From an uncultured Eubacteriaceae bacterium (GTDB taxonomy: Bacteria; Bacillota; Clostridia; Eubacteriales; Eubacteriaceae): a stretch of DNA of 64,000 nucleotides. Positions within the stretch are counted from its first letter, which is position 1, and every line of letters begins with the position of its first letter. Below the pieces are notes generated by a model that was not told where the DNA came from, did no database searches, and was given only the letters and a program-made list of their open reading frames with translations. The DNA is taken from contig CAMBHL010000006.1 in the NCBI GenBank assembly GCA_945867155.1, forward strand, positions 84,972 to 148,971. The letters run 5' to 3'. Position numbers and translations under genes: made by a program. This document shows positions 15,455-25,262 of the stretch, in pieces.

Positions 15455-17305
15455 TCAGGCGATGCGACGCCACATATAAGTGACATAGTATGGTTGCATA
15501 TTGTTGTGACCTTGACCGCCTCCCGTAGTGTTTGTCAGGATCCTTGTTGATAAGCCGGATTCGTAGTTGTTTAGGCCACTGTCAATCACTCCGAGGGAAT
15601 TGTGTGGTATACTGCCGCCACTAGTTTCAAACCAGTCATTTTTTATCTTAAAGCCATCATACGAGCCGGCCGTATGACTATGTGATGGCATTTCGTCAAT
15701 AGTCAGAGAGTGTGTGGCTTCACCGCCTGTACTCCCAGCCTCGTATCCATCTCCAGCGGCTACAATTGTTCGGCCAGCTTCAAGCTGTTCCCAGTCCCCG
15801 CCGACAATCGATGCCGGTGACGTTGGGTCGGTTGAAATCCATAACTTACCGATTGGGAAAAACTTATCGAGAATCGTCTTCCCGTCCACATATACCTTGT
15901 CGCCTTCGACGTATGTGGGAAAGGCGATGTCCAGCCCTTCGCGTGTCGCCGTTTTGCCGAACGCAACGCCTTTTCCGCCTTTTAAGAAGTCCATCGGGAC
16001 GGCACCGTTTGAAAGCGCCATGGTCGCGCCGGTGGTGACGATCTTATCTGCGATCGTAGCAGTCAAGGTGTACGCCTTTGTATCGCTTGCAGGAATAACA
16101 GTTGAGAGCGTCGAACTCGTTGTGATCGTTCCCATGTCGACAGTGTCCCAGTCCGTACCGTCGACTTCTTTATATTTGAGCGTGACCGTCGCGCTGTTGC
16201 CCGTGACGTCGGCGGTGTCGAGCGTGCAGGTGGCGGTGACTTTTGCATAAGCGCCGGTGTCGTCGGCGGTCGTGCCTGCGCTATCTGAGTACCGGCTCGC
16301 AGAAAGTGTGACCGTCGGCCGGGTATACGCGGCAACGGGGATGCTGACCGTCTGGGTGGCGGCTTTGCCCCGGCTGTCGGTGACGGTGATGGTCATGTCT
16401 GAGGTGCCGGCTGTGGAGGGTACGAAGGTGAAAGAGCCAGACGAAGCGTCATAATTTTGCCCATTGTAGTTCGCCGTGACGCTTGAGATCGTGGCAGTGT
16501 CGGTGAAGTCGTCGTCCTTATAGACGCTTGCGGTTGTGGCAACCGTAATTTTGGAGTAATTGGCCGCGAAAGCGTTTAAGACGCTGTAAGCCTTTGTCGA
16601 ATCAGTGAGCGTCGGCGCGGTCAAAGACGGCTTCACGTCGTCTGGTATGGTCAGCGTGAATTTCTGCTCAGCGTATCCGATGACCGTGTCGCCGCTTTTC
16701 GTGGTGACCCGGACTCTGCCCCATGTCCCCGCCTGATTCGGAGTTTCTGTGACCCACGATTTGTCGAGCGTGACGGTGGCCGAAGTCAGACCAGCAGCAA
16801 CCGCGACTTCTTTTGTCTGATTGCAGTAGTAGACGTCGATTAAATGCGAAAAAGATGAATTGTGCGCGTCTATGCTGACCGTGACATTGTCGCCGGCCGC
16901 AATGCTGTATGATGACAGCCCCATGCCTGACGCACGGGGGATGGTATCGAGCGTGACACTCTGCCCGGACCATGAGGACGAAAAACTAGTTCCGGAGATA
17001 CCACCCGTGGCACCGATAAAGCATTGCCGCGTCCCGTCTGAGTTGTGATAAACCCTTTTTGATGCGGTCTGGACTTGCACCCAGCTTGTCCCGATTGAGG
17101 TGCTGTGGCTGTATGCATAATCCGTTCCGTCAATGTTGAGGTTTCCGGCGATCGTCCCTGAGGTCGTGTAGTTGTTTGTCCGACGAAAATAGAGCTGAGC
17201 GGAAACGTCTGAATAATTCCCCTCTGTTTTTGGCGCGGACTGCCAGTTGATCAGTGATACGACATATTTGTTATTAGTTGAGCCAAAAATCTGCCCGCCT
17301 GCCAT
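15455..17305 (-). CDS. DUF859-family tail protein with collar-like C-terminus
   Basis: 616 residues. The N-terminal ~210 residues match the DUF859 siphovirus minor structural pattern (GNYSDVSAQLYFRR, FIGATGGISGTSFSS). A run of Ig-like beta domains follows, then a C-terminal domain with GDWEQLEAGRTIVAAGDGY, a HSHTAG cluster and a terminal NMQPYYVTYMWRRIA, as in phage tail-collar/baseplate tips. Likely a side or terminal fibre. The N-terminal domain is repeated in the next gene (17305). Confidence 0.75.
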   Translation of the reverse strand: MAGGQIFGSTNNKYVVSLINWQSAPKTEGNYSDVSAQLYFRRTNNYTTSGTIAGNLNIDGTDYAYSHSTSIGTSWVQVQTASKRVYHNSDGTRQCFIGATGGISGTSFSSSWSGQSVTLDTIPRASGMGLSSYSIAAGDNVTVSIDAHNSSFSHLIDVYYCNQTKEVAVAAGLTSATVTLDKSWVTETPNQAGTWGRVRVTTKSGDTVIGYAEQKFTLTIPDDVKPSLTAPTLTDSTKAYSVLNAFAANYSKITVATTASVYKDDDFTDTATISSVTANYNGQNYDASSGSFTFVPSTAGTSDMTITVTDSRGKAATQTVSIPVAAYTRPTVTLSASRYSDSAGTTADDTGAYAKVTATCTLDTADVTGNSATVTLKYKEVDGTDWDTVDMGTITTSSTLSTVIPASDTKAYTLTATIADKIVTTGATMALSNGAVPMDFLKGGKGVAFGKTATREGLDIAFPTYVEGDKVYVDGKTILDKFFPIGKLWISTDPTSPASIVGGDWEQLEAGRTIVAAGDGYEAGSTGGEATHSLTIDEMPSHSHTAGSYDGFKIKNDWFETSGGSIPHNSLGVIDSGLNNYESGLSTRILTNTTGGGQGHNNMQPYYVTYMWRRIA

Positions 17306-20300
17306 TAACTATCACCCCCGATGTATTTAATTGATAAGTTCCCATTTGATCGTGGCACCCATGCGAAATTGCCCATGGTAAAGGTGCCGCCATACTTGAT
17401 CTTAAGGTCTTTGATTTCGACGTCTTCACTAAAGGTTGCGGTTGCCTGTCCGGCGGCGTTCTTAAAAGTCATCTTCGTTTCGTTCAAATTGACGCTGGCG
17501 CCGTTGCCGCCGTCTGAAAGATTAAGGCCGGTTTCGTCGAACTTAAGGCTCTTTGAAATCTGGTCTAAGGTAGCGCCTTGATCAGTTGTGGTTTTCGTGA
17601 GGGAGCTGACCGAAGCGCTGAGGCCGTCTGTGGTCTGGGTCAGCGTGGTCTGGCTTTCAGTGACGGTCTTGATATTTTGCTCATTCGCAGTGATCCGGCT
17701 GTCTAAATTTTGCTGTGTTTCATATGTTCGACTGATCGAGGACGTCAATTTGTCGCTGGTCTGAGTCAACTGGTTAGTAGTAGCAAAGCCGCCGTCTTCA
17801 TCGACGCGCGCCAAAAGCTCGGATAATGTTCCGTTGTCGCTGTCGAGATAGATTTTCGCCATATTGAGCGTTTTTGTGCCATTATTGATGGATTCGACCA
17901 CGCTGTCTATATCGAGCTTGGAGCCCGAGATATTGGCGTCGTCTGCCACCATCTTGTCGACGATCAGCCCGTTCGGAACTGAGGCCGGTTTGATGCCGTC
18001 AGCATCGATTAAAACTCCTTTACCCGTTGAATCATACAGAACAAAAGTAAAGTTGCCGCTCGCATCCCGGCCCAGCTGGACTCTTACGACGCTGTTTTTG
18101 TCTGAAATCTGCAGAGTCGGGCCGGAAATTTTCAAAGCGCCGTCTGATGACTGAATCGTGACTTTAGAGGTGTCAAGGCTTCCGGCTGTGATCTTGTCTG
18201 CGGTGAGGCTTTCGATCATGGCAGAGGTGATCCAGCCATTGATGACTTTGAGCTGGTCGGCTGTGAGGTCGTCGATATTGGCTTCGCCTGCAAGAAGGCG
18301 GTTGCTTAAAAGGGTTTTGATATTTGCGAGCGATGACCAGAGTTTCCCGACGGTGGCTTCGTCAAAGCTGGCGGTATCTGAAAAGAGCTTCGTGATGTTA
18401 GCAGTCTGGGCGCTGAGGGTTTCAATGTCTGCCTTTTTCGCGGAGACTGCTAAAATGTCGGCTTTTTCTGCAGTAAGATCATCAATATCGGCTTTTTCTG
18501 CAGCAAGTGCGGTGATATCCGCAGATTTAGCAGCGAGGGCGTCGATGTTCGCTTGTTTCGCAGTGAGATCGTCGATGCTGGCTTTTTTTGCAACAAGATC
18601 GGTGATCGACGCCTCGTTGGCGATGAGCTTATTCGTGGAGACGCGCCGGGCAGTCATGTTCGTAAAGTCGGCCATTTCAGCCTCTAAGACCTTTGTTGTG
18701 AGCTCGTCGACGTCTAAGCCCATGATATAGGCATGTTTGGCGAAAAGCTCGTTGGTGTTCATGACGTTGGCGTTGATCTGAGAAAGCTCTTTTGAAACGC
18801 CGGTGCGCTCCGTGGTGCTGGCTTCCTGTGCGCTGGTCAGCGCGCCGGATACGGTGGTTTCGGTATAACCGAAAGTTGGAGTAACGGTGATATCGCCGCC
18901 TTCATAGGTTTCTTCTACGGCGGTGACTTGCTTTTCGAGGGTAAGATTATTTTCTTTGTCGATATAGGTACAGGTATCGCCTAAATCCCAATAAAGCCGA
19001 TAATCGGTCGTAAAAACATTATATTCGTATGAACTGACGTCTCGGTGTTCGGTTTGGAGTTTGGTATTGCCCCGGTCTTGCATAAGCTGCGTGACTTCTG
19101 CATCGGTGCGCTCTTTTTCCTGAGAGTCGCCGGTGGTGCTTGAAGTTTCGTCACTGCCTGAGGTCAAGTAGCCGGTGACCACGTCTGTGGTCGATGAGTA
19201 TTTCTTTTGAATGTCCCTTGCATCGACGAGGACTTCCCGCCGGTCAAGGTCGGTCATGTCGTCGCCGACTTTGACGATCTTCCGCTTGGCGCCGTCCCCT
19301 TCCCCCGCGACGTAGGCCATGCTTTTATACGCGCTTGCGTCGTGAGTGTAGGCGTGCTTTTTGACGGTTTTGTTGTTGAGCGAAAAGATATACGCATTGG
19401 GGTTAATCGTGGCAGACTCAACGCCGGTGGCACTGTACGTTTCGATATGCTGCGTGCGGTCTGTGCCGTGGAGCACGGTGAAGACGAGCTTTCCGGTGTC
19501 GAAGTCTGGAATGAGACCAAAACCTAATCCGGAATTGACGCTCAAGGTGTTCAGGTCTGCGGTTATCAGTTTAAACCGGCTTTGAAAAGAAAGCTCATGC
19601 CCGGAGGGTTCATCATGCGCGGCGAGGGTAATCAATGGAATTTTTCGCTTGCTGTCGGGCGGGTTGATGACCTGCTTGTCAACAATATCGTACATGATGG
19701 TTTCTGCGGGGGTTTTGTCGTAGACCATATAACCGTCATGGTTGGCGTTGTCGCTGTCTGACGGAATGGTAATGCGGTAAGAAAGCAGAAAGTCGGCGGT
19801 GTAGCCGTAGACGGTGAAGTCCTGGGTAGAGTTGTAAAGATACCCGTCGGAGTCGTCGACCACTTTTTCAATGATGCCGAACTTCCTGACATCGTTGTTG
19901 ACCATGACAAAACGCCCAGCCTTTAAAAGATCGTCAGGGGCGCCCATGTGGATTTCAAAATCGCCGTAATTGGACCATGACCGCTTCCAGATGATTGAGG
20001 TGGTGGTGTTGACAATGCCGATGAGTTCCAATTTATCGTCTTTCACGTCATAGACGCGAACGGTGGGTCTTCTTAAGAACCGGCTGTCGTAGAGGGCCGC
20101 GGCGTTTTCGTCGACCTTCACATCAACGGGGACGTCTTTCGGCTTGTCCGGGGCTTTGACGGTGATATTCTGACTGACGACGCCGAGCTTCGTGTCATGA
20201 CCGGAGCCGGTCTTGGTATTGAGCCACACGGTGGCGGTGAGCTGGTTTCCGCTTTTAAAAGTGCTCTGCCTTGACGTTGGAATGGTACAGTCGCAAGAGG

Positions 20301-20823
20301 TGGTTCCTGCGGCGACTTCGTAAGTGATCTGGTCACCTATACCTGTAATGTCTATCCAATGCGAAAAAGATGAATTATGGGCATTAATCGTGACGGTGAA
20401 AGTGTCGCCGAGGTTGACCTCTGTCTTGGATAAGCTCATGCCTGAAATGCGCTGTATGGTGTCGAGAGAGACAGTGGCGCCAATGCTTGTGCTTTTTAAA
20501 GAAGTGCCATTGATTGACCCGCTTGCGCCGATCCAGCACGCTTTGCTCCCGCTTGAATCGTGATCAACTCTGACAGTCCTGCTCCAAGCGGTGACCCAGC
20601 CGGAGCCGATAGAAATGCGCTTTGAAAAGCTGGCAGTGTTGCCGTTGATATTAATGGAACTGCCGAGAGTACCATATGTGGTATAACCAGAATTGGTTCT
20701 GCAGTACTGAAGGGTCGCGGTGACGTCTGAATAGTTGCCGTTGGTGTTGGCAGTAGCAGACCAGACGAGCCGGCAGGTGATGTATTTGTTGCTGGTTGAA
20801 CCTGTGATAATGCCTGATGCCAT
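17305..20823 (-). CDS. Tail-tip protein: DUF859-like domain + Gp37-like baseplate domain + fibre repeats
   Basis: 1172 residues. Residues 1-225 are DUF859-like and parallel the neighbouring 616-residue protein. About 255-680 resembles the siphovirus ReqiPepy6 Gp37-like / tail-associated hub region (VRVYDVKDDKLELIGIV, KRSWSNYGDFEIH). From about 720 a 10-residue repeat forms a likely trimeric coiled stalk, followed by fibre domains with N/Q-rich helices and a beta C-terminus. It probably occupies the tail tip under the distal tail protein. TMP-Dit-Tal gene order supports this. Confidence 0.75.
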   Translation of the reverse strand: MASGIITGSTSNKYITCRLVWSATANTNGNYSDVTATLQYCRTNSGYTTYGTLGSSININGNTASFSKRISIGSGWVTAWSRTVRVDHDSSGSKACWIGASGSINGTSLKSTSIGATVSLDTIQRISGMSLSKTEVNLGDTFTVTINAHNSSFSHWIDITGIGDQITYEVAAGTTSCDCTIPTSRQSTFKSGNQLTATVWLNTKTGSGHDTKLGVVSQNITVKAPDKPKDVPVDVKVDENAAALYDSRFLRRPTVRVYDVKDDKLELIGIVNTTTSIIWKRSWSNYGDFEIHMGAPDDLLKAGRFVMVNNDVRKFGIIEKVVDDSDGYLYNSTQDFTVYGYTADFLLSYRITIPSDSDNANHDGYMVYDKTPAETIMYDIVDKQVINPPDSKRKIPLITLAAHDEPSGHELSFQSRFKLITADLNTLSVNSGLGFGLIPDFDTGKLVFTVLHGTDRTQHIETYSATGVESATINPNAYIFSLNNKTVKKHAYTHDASAYKSMAYVAGEGDGAKRKIVKVGDDMTDLDRREVLVDARDIQKKYSSTTDVVTGYLTSGSDETSSTTGDSQEKERTDAEVTQLMQDRGNTKLQTEHRDVSSYEYNVFTTDYRLYWDLGDTCTYIDKENNLTLEKQVTAVEETYEGGDITVTPTFGYTETTVSGALTSAQEASTTERTGVSKELSQINANVMNTNELFAKHAYIMGLDVDELTTKVLEAEMADFTNMTARRVSTNKLIANEASITDLVAKKASIDDLTAKQANIDALAAKSADITALAAEKADIDDLTAEKADILAVSAKKADIETLSAQTANITKLFSDTASFDEATVGKLWSSLANIKTLLSNRLLAGEANIDDLTADQLKVINGWITSAMIESLTADKITAGSLDTSKVTIQSSDGALKISGPTLQISDKNSVVRVQLGRDASGNFTFVLYDSTGKGVLIDADGIKPASVPNGLIVDKMVADDANISGSKLDIDSVVESINNGTKTLNMAKIYLDSDNGTLSELLARVDEDGGFATTNQLTQTSDKLTSSISRTYETQQNLDSRITANEQNIKTVTESQTTLTQTTDGLSASVSSLTKTTTDQGATLDQISKSLKFDETGLNLSDGGNGASVNLNETKMTFKNAAGQATATFSEDVEIKDLKIKYGGTFTMGNFAWVPRSNGNLSIKYIGGDS
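18373..18613 (-). repeat. Eight tandem 10-residue protein repeats in the tail-tip stalk
   Basis: Units such as ASIDDLTAKQ, ANIDALAAKS, ADITALAAEK, ADIDDLTAEK and ADIETLSAQT follow one another without gaps, 30 bases per unit. Consensus A-D/N/S-I-x-x-L-x-A-x-K. Confidence 0.8.
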
Positions 20824-20824
20824 G

Positions 20825-21736
20825 TTACACCCCCGTAAAATAACGCTTGTAGCGAATCACGACTTCGTTGATCTGTTCCGGGTCTGCGGTGGCGTAGGTG
20901 AACAAGTTGTCGCCGAGTTCAAGAAAGAACTCAAGATCGCTGTTTCTGGTCAGATAAGGATAAGCGTTTGTCTTATTCCCTGCGCCGTCCTGAATGTAGA
21001 TTCTCGGGTTGTTCATGCTAGTGATGATGTTGAGGGTTTCCCCTGCTGCAAGCTGCTTTAAAATTTGAATCTCTTTGCCTGAGGTTAAATTCTTGACTTT
21101 CGGATATTTGGCAGGCCCTTTGAAGGTGATCCACATAGGGACGGCAGCGTGACCATCGTTGGTGATGCTTTTGTCCCCGAGAACGCGGTGCCTGAGATAT
21201 ACGGGCATGGCGCTCTGCGTGGTGCCTGTTGGTGAAAGACTGGAGACGGGACCAATAGAAAAGCCGCCCTCCCATTCTGAGAGATCGAATAAGTTCCATT
21301 TATCATCTTCAAAATAGCCGTTGAGGCCTTTTAATTGAAGCTCGTATTCCACGCAGTGAAAAAGATTGTCCCGCTTATCTTCTAGCTTAGAGACGTAATA
21401 GTCAATGCTCCGGATGTGGGTTTCTCCGCGGTCTTTGACGGTGACGGTGAGCCTGCCTGGTTTGTAAGGGGTAAAGAAAGACTGAATGCGGTCATGATAG
21501 GCGTAGTCATCATTCTGATAATCAAAGTGAATGCCCATCTGCCGGACGCCAATTCTTTGCTTCTTTAAGTACCCGCCGTCGAAGTTGTAGTCCTCGGTAG
21601 TCAGGTTGTAATCAGAGCCATCAAAGCCGCTGACGTCGATGATGTTGTAGCCTGTGCGGTATCCTGGGCCGGAGCCGATAATTAAATCGCGGTCAACATC
21701 GTTGTGAAAAAGCATTGTGAGATATTTAGTTGCCAA
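20825..21736 (-). CDS. Distal tail protein (Dit), siphovirus tail family
   Basis: 303 residues. Pattern ..GYRTGYNIIDVSGFDGSDYNL.. and ..DVRQMGIHFDY-like beta strands, with position between tape measure and tail-tip genes, identify the Sipho_tail/Dit family that forms the hexameric ring at the tail end. Starts with TTG (21734-21736), inside the end of the tape-measure gene by 11 bases; GGAGGAGG sits seven bases upstream. Confidence 0.8.
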   Translation of the reverse strand: MATKYLTMLFHNDVDRDLIIGSGPGYRTGYNIIDVSGFDGSDYNLTTEDYNFDGGYLKKQRIGVRQMGIHFDYQNDDYAYHDRIQSFFTPYKPGRLTVTVKDRGETHIRSIDYYVSKLEDKRDNLFHCVEYELQLKGLNGYFEDDKWNLFDLSEWEGGFSIGPVSSLSPTGTTQSAMPVYLRHRVLGDKSITNDGHAAVPMWITFKGPAKYPKVKNLTSGKEIQILKQLAAGETLNIITSMNNPRIYIQDGAGNKTNAYPYLTRNSDLEFFLELGDNLFTYATADPEQINEVVIRYKRYFTGV

Positions 21737-24700
21737 ATGCCAACCTCCTCCCCGCTTGTCTGAGTTCTGCCCTGAATTGTGAGGGCTGTCTCGGCGTTTC
21801 TTGGAAATAGACGTTCTGAGTCATGTCATTGTTGTTGGTGACGATGGTTTCATTCGCGCCTGCAGCTCGAACGGCGACTTTGTTTGCGAAGTCTGCCATA
21901 ACGGCGTTGACACCTTCCTGCAAGGCAGCTGTCAAGAAGCCGCCTTTGCTGTTGGCGTATGGGTTTTCAGACGCTTTGATGACAGCTTCACCGGCGTGGA
22001 TCTGTGCGAACTGGTCACGGTTGATGAACCGTGAACCGACGGCGTACCCATACCATTTTTTGGAGCGTGGTCTCAGCACGGCTTCGATTGAACCGTAGTG
22101 TTTGATCATGTACATGATGGCCGCGGCCGTGTTGTCAACTGGATTCCAAATGTTGTCATGCCCGGGTAATTTGTACGCGTTGAATGTGCCGTCAATCATT
22201 TGCATCAGCCCTTTGGACGGATGGCCCAATTTCGCGTTGATATCCCAGTTGTTGACTGCCCGCGGGTTTCCGCCGGATTCCGATTTTGCTGCACGAATTA
22301 AACCGCTGGCCAGCGACATCGGTTGATGTGTCAATTCCAATGCCGCGCGTACCCAGTCGCCCAGGCTGCCGGACGCCGCGCCGCCTGAGTCGCCTTCTTC
22401 GTCCATAGAACCAAAACCAAACTTTTTGAAGCTGTAGGCTTCTTCGATGGCATCGGCGAGAGAGTCGCCAAAACCGTTTTTATATCTCAGGATTGCGGCC
22501 CAGCCGCCGGGATCTCTGCCGACGTAGGCTTCATGTGCCTGGTCGCCTGTTTCGGGGTGGCCGTGCGCGCTGTGGAAGCCCGCGTTGTTGCCGTTGCCCA
22601 GCGACATTTCGACGTGCGTTGCGTCGTTTAGCAAAATGTCCCCGCGTTTTGGGCTCTTGTAGGGCAGCCGTTCCCAACCGTGCTTCGTGAGCTCAGAACT
22701 CATGTTGCCGGTGTACGATGCGTTTCCGGTGTCAAACCCCGCCCATTTTAACGCGGTGATGATGGAAGATGAGCAGTCATAGTCCGGACCCCAGCGGTTA
22801 GACTGTGAGTAGCCGTGACTGTCGTCGTTGACGAGTTTCAGCATATTATTGACGAAACGTCCACCTTTGCCGCCGTCTTGACCATGGACGACAGAGCCGC
22901 CGTCGAACTTGCGCATCCACGTGACTTCTTTCATGGAGTCATCGTCCATGTAATCGACGTTGACGTTGGCGTCGAACTGGTTTTTACCGAAGGCATTCTT
23001 CATGTCGTTGGCCGTTGACCGGGTATATTTTCCAAGCTGAGACTCGTTTAAGCCGTTGATAATCCCGGCGCCAAGCATATTCCCAACATACACACCGAAT
23101 CGAGCCGGCGAGTGGATGCCGAGCCCTTGAATGAACTTGTTTTTAATCGCATTGACCAGATCAGACGCCGTGCTCGTGACCGTTGCCCGTTTGCTGTTCA
23201 TGCCGTTTGCGACATCCTGCATATAGGTACTGCCGATATTCTGAAAGGCGCCGTACTGGCTGCGCATGTAATTAATCATTTGCTGGACATTCGAGCGCAC
23301 AACCTGATTGGCTGCCCGTCCTCTATCACTCGCCGCTGTTGGAACCGCGTTAAACGTCGTATATGAGGCGTTCTGATAGTTGCCTAAAGACAATCGGATA
23401 AACGCTGCTGCCGCGCTGATATCTGAATTAGAGGTCTGTTTTGCCGAAGACGTCGCGTGCTGAGCAGCTGTTGGAATTGTCGAAAAAGTCGTGCTGGCCG
23501 CTGCGTTCATATTCGGGGCCGCAGCCATGATACTGGCCGCCTGCTGTGCCATGCTCAGCGTGACGGTTTGCTGTGCCTGCTGAGTGGCAGAAGCCGCCTG
23601 AGCCGGAATGGCGCTGTAAGACTGATCTTGTGCATCCTTATTGGCTGTTTGATCTGTCTGTCCAGTTGTCGCGGCGCTTGTCTGCGTCTTCGGCGTATCA
23701 ATCTTAATATTCGACGTGTTTTTCTTGATCGTGTTGGCGACGGCCTGAGAGGCCGTGTCTACAGTGCCGAGGTTGTCAGTCATGCCCTGCGCCAATAAAT
23801 CCATCATGTCCGGCATCCAGGTGTCGATGTCTTTCAGCGGTCCTTCGTCAGGTACGGAGAAATGAAGGAAAGATTTAATTTTATTGCCGACGCCTTTGAC
23901 GGCATCTTCGACGTCTTTGATCTTCGACTTAATCCCGGCGATCAGATGCTGAATCATTTCAGCACCCCATTTTTTGAAGTTCTTCGGAAGGTTTTTAAAG
24001 AACTCGATGCCGGCATGAAACCCGGCTTTGATGTTGTCCCCGGCTTTCTTTGCGCCGTTTAAGCAGTGGCTGCTGACCTGATGCCAAACAGATTGTATTT
24101 TCGCCGGAATGCTTTTAAACCAGTCAATCACCGCTTTGAAAGCGCCGACGACTGCGTCTTTGAATCTTCCAGCTGCTGCTGTTACCTGTCCCCAGTGCTT
24201 TACCAAAAGGACGATGACGGCGATCACGGCAGCAATGGCCGCAGCGATCAGAAGATAAGGCGCCAATGCTACAAATGTTGCTGCGGCGTCGGCCATCTTC
24301 GCAGCGATCAGCCCGCCAAGTGTCGTTGTCTCGGTCGTGTTCATTGCCGCTTTGATGGCCTGTGCAGCAGACTGAATGGCAACCGCTGTCGTGACGATGC
24401 CGATCGCGATCGCAAGCCCAGGCAGAATCGCCTGATGCTGCTTCAAGAACTGCATCGTATTTTTAAGGCCGTTTACGATTGGAGGCAGAACCGCCTGGGC
24501 TATACTTGTACCTTTTGTCACCAACTGCGCGACAACGGGCATCAAGCCTTCCCCAACTTCTTTCTTGAGTGCGGCCATCTTCATTTTCGCCTGGGCGATC
24601 TGACCAGAAGGCGTCTGTGCCATTTTCTGGTTCATGTTCCCGACATTTTCGGTGATGACTTTTGCCAGTTCTGCGGCTTTTTGCTGTTCAGTACCATTCT

Positions 24701-25259
24701 TTAAGATTTTCTCTGAGTTCTCATCAAACGAGATCCCGACACGTTTTAAGGCCCCGACTTGTCCAGTAAACACCTTGCCCATCATGTTTGAAATATTGAC
24801 GAGGTCTTCACCCGTTGCGGACGTTCCTTTCTGCTGCACGGCCAGGTCATTCATCGCAGGGATTAAGGTTTTTAAAGCCTTCGTTGAATGCAAGTAAGTA
24901 GCGAGCTGCTGAGCCCCGCTTTTCTGTGCTGTTCCTCCGACAACCCCGCTTTTCGTTTCTGCCTGAATTAATTTGTTGACTTGCCCGACTTGCCCGGAAG
25001 TGGCGTGCATACGCGTCTTCATGACTTCATTCAGCTTGGTTTCCGCTTCCTGTGCCTGTCTTGCGGCGTTTACGCACTCTTTTCCAAACGAAACGATCTT
25101 ATCGACGGTAAATGCTGCAGCTACGCCTGCGGCGATCTTTTTAAACGAGCCGATGATCTTGTTGCTCGAACTGTCGGTTTGCCCCTCTAACTTCTTCAGA
25201 CCCTCAGAAAAACCGGAGCTGTCGACCTTTGTGCCAATAATAAGTTTTCCTGCTGCCAT
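21726..25259 (-). CDS. Tape measure protein with two cell-wall-cutting domains
   Basis: 1177 residues. N-terminal ~250 residues are the tail tape-measure domain; hydrophobic helices lie at about 275-355 (LPGLAIAIGIVTTAVAIQS, LLIAAAIAAVIAVIVLLV). A Cys peptidase-type amidase starts near residue 825 (DYDCSSSIITALKWAG, then HVEMSLGNG and HSAHGHPE), and a soluble lytic transglycosylase domain lies at about 985-1090 (SESGGNPRAVNNWD, GLMQMIDGTF, catalytic Glu in SESGG). The enzymes would open the wall during DNA entry. Tail length expected to scale with the helical part. Confidence 0.9.
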   Translation of the reverse strand: MAAGKLIIGTKVDSSGFSEGLKKLEGQTDSSSNKIIGSFKKIAAGVAAAFTVDKIVSFGKECVNAARQAQEAETKLNEVMKTRMHATSGQVGQVNKLIQAETKSGVVGGTAQKSGAQQLATYLHSTKALKTLIPAMNDLAVQQKGTSATGEDLVNISNMMGKVFTGQVGALKRVGISFDENSEKILKNGTEQQKAAELAKVITENVGNMNQKMAQTPSGQIAQAKMKMAALKKEVGEGLMPVVAQLVTKGTSIAQAVLPPIVNGLKNTMQFLKQHQAILPGLAIAIGIVTTAVAIQSAAQAIKAAMNTTETTTLGGLIAAKMADAAATFVALAPYLLIAAAIAAVIAVIVLLVKHWGQVTAAAGRFKDAVVGAFKAVIDWFKSIPAKIQSVWHQVSSHCLNGAKKAGDNIKAGFHAGIEFFKNLPKNFKKWGAEMIQHLIAGIKSKIKDVEDAVKGVGNKIKSFLHFSVPDEGPLKDIDTWMPDMMDLLAQGMTDNLGTVDTASQAVANTIKKNTSNIKIDTPKTQTSAATTGQTDQTANKDAQDQSYSAIPAQAASATQQAQQTVTLSMAQQAASIMAAAPNMNAAASTTFSTIPTAAQHATSSAKQTSNSDISAAAAFIRLSLGNYQNASYTTFNAVPTAASDRGRAANQVVRSNVQQMINYMRSQYGAFQNIGSTYMQDVANGMNSKRATVTSTASDLVNAIKNKFIQGLGIHSPARFGVYVGNMLGAGIINGLNESQLGKYTRSTANDMKNAFGKNQFDANVNVDYMDDDSMKEVTWMRKFDGGSVVHGQDGGKGGRFVNNMLKLVNDDSHGYSQSNRWGPDYDCSSSIITALKWAGFDTGNASYTGNMSSELTKHGWERLPYKSPKRGDILLNDATHVEMSLGNGNNAGFHSAHGHPETGDQAHEAYVGRDPGGWAAILRYKNGFGDSLADAIEEAYSFKKFGFGSMDEEGDSGGAASGSLGDWVRAALELTHQPMSLASGLIRAAKSESGGNPRAVNNWDINAKLGHPSKGLMQMIDGTFNAYKLPGHDNIWNPVDNTAAAIMYMIKHYGSIEAVLRPRSKKWYGYAVGSRFINRDQFAQIHAGEAVIKASENPYANSKGGFLTAALQEGVNAVMADFANKVAVRAAGANETIVTNNNDMTQNVYFQETPRQPSQFRAELRQAGRRLAFGN

Positions 25260-25262
25260 GAT

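Noticed and set aside
18373..18613. 30-bp periodic DNA as a CRISPR array
   Set aside because: It lies inside a tail-protein reading frame and encodes a regular 10-residue repeat; the DNA units are not identical.
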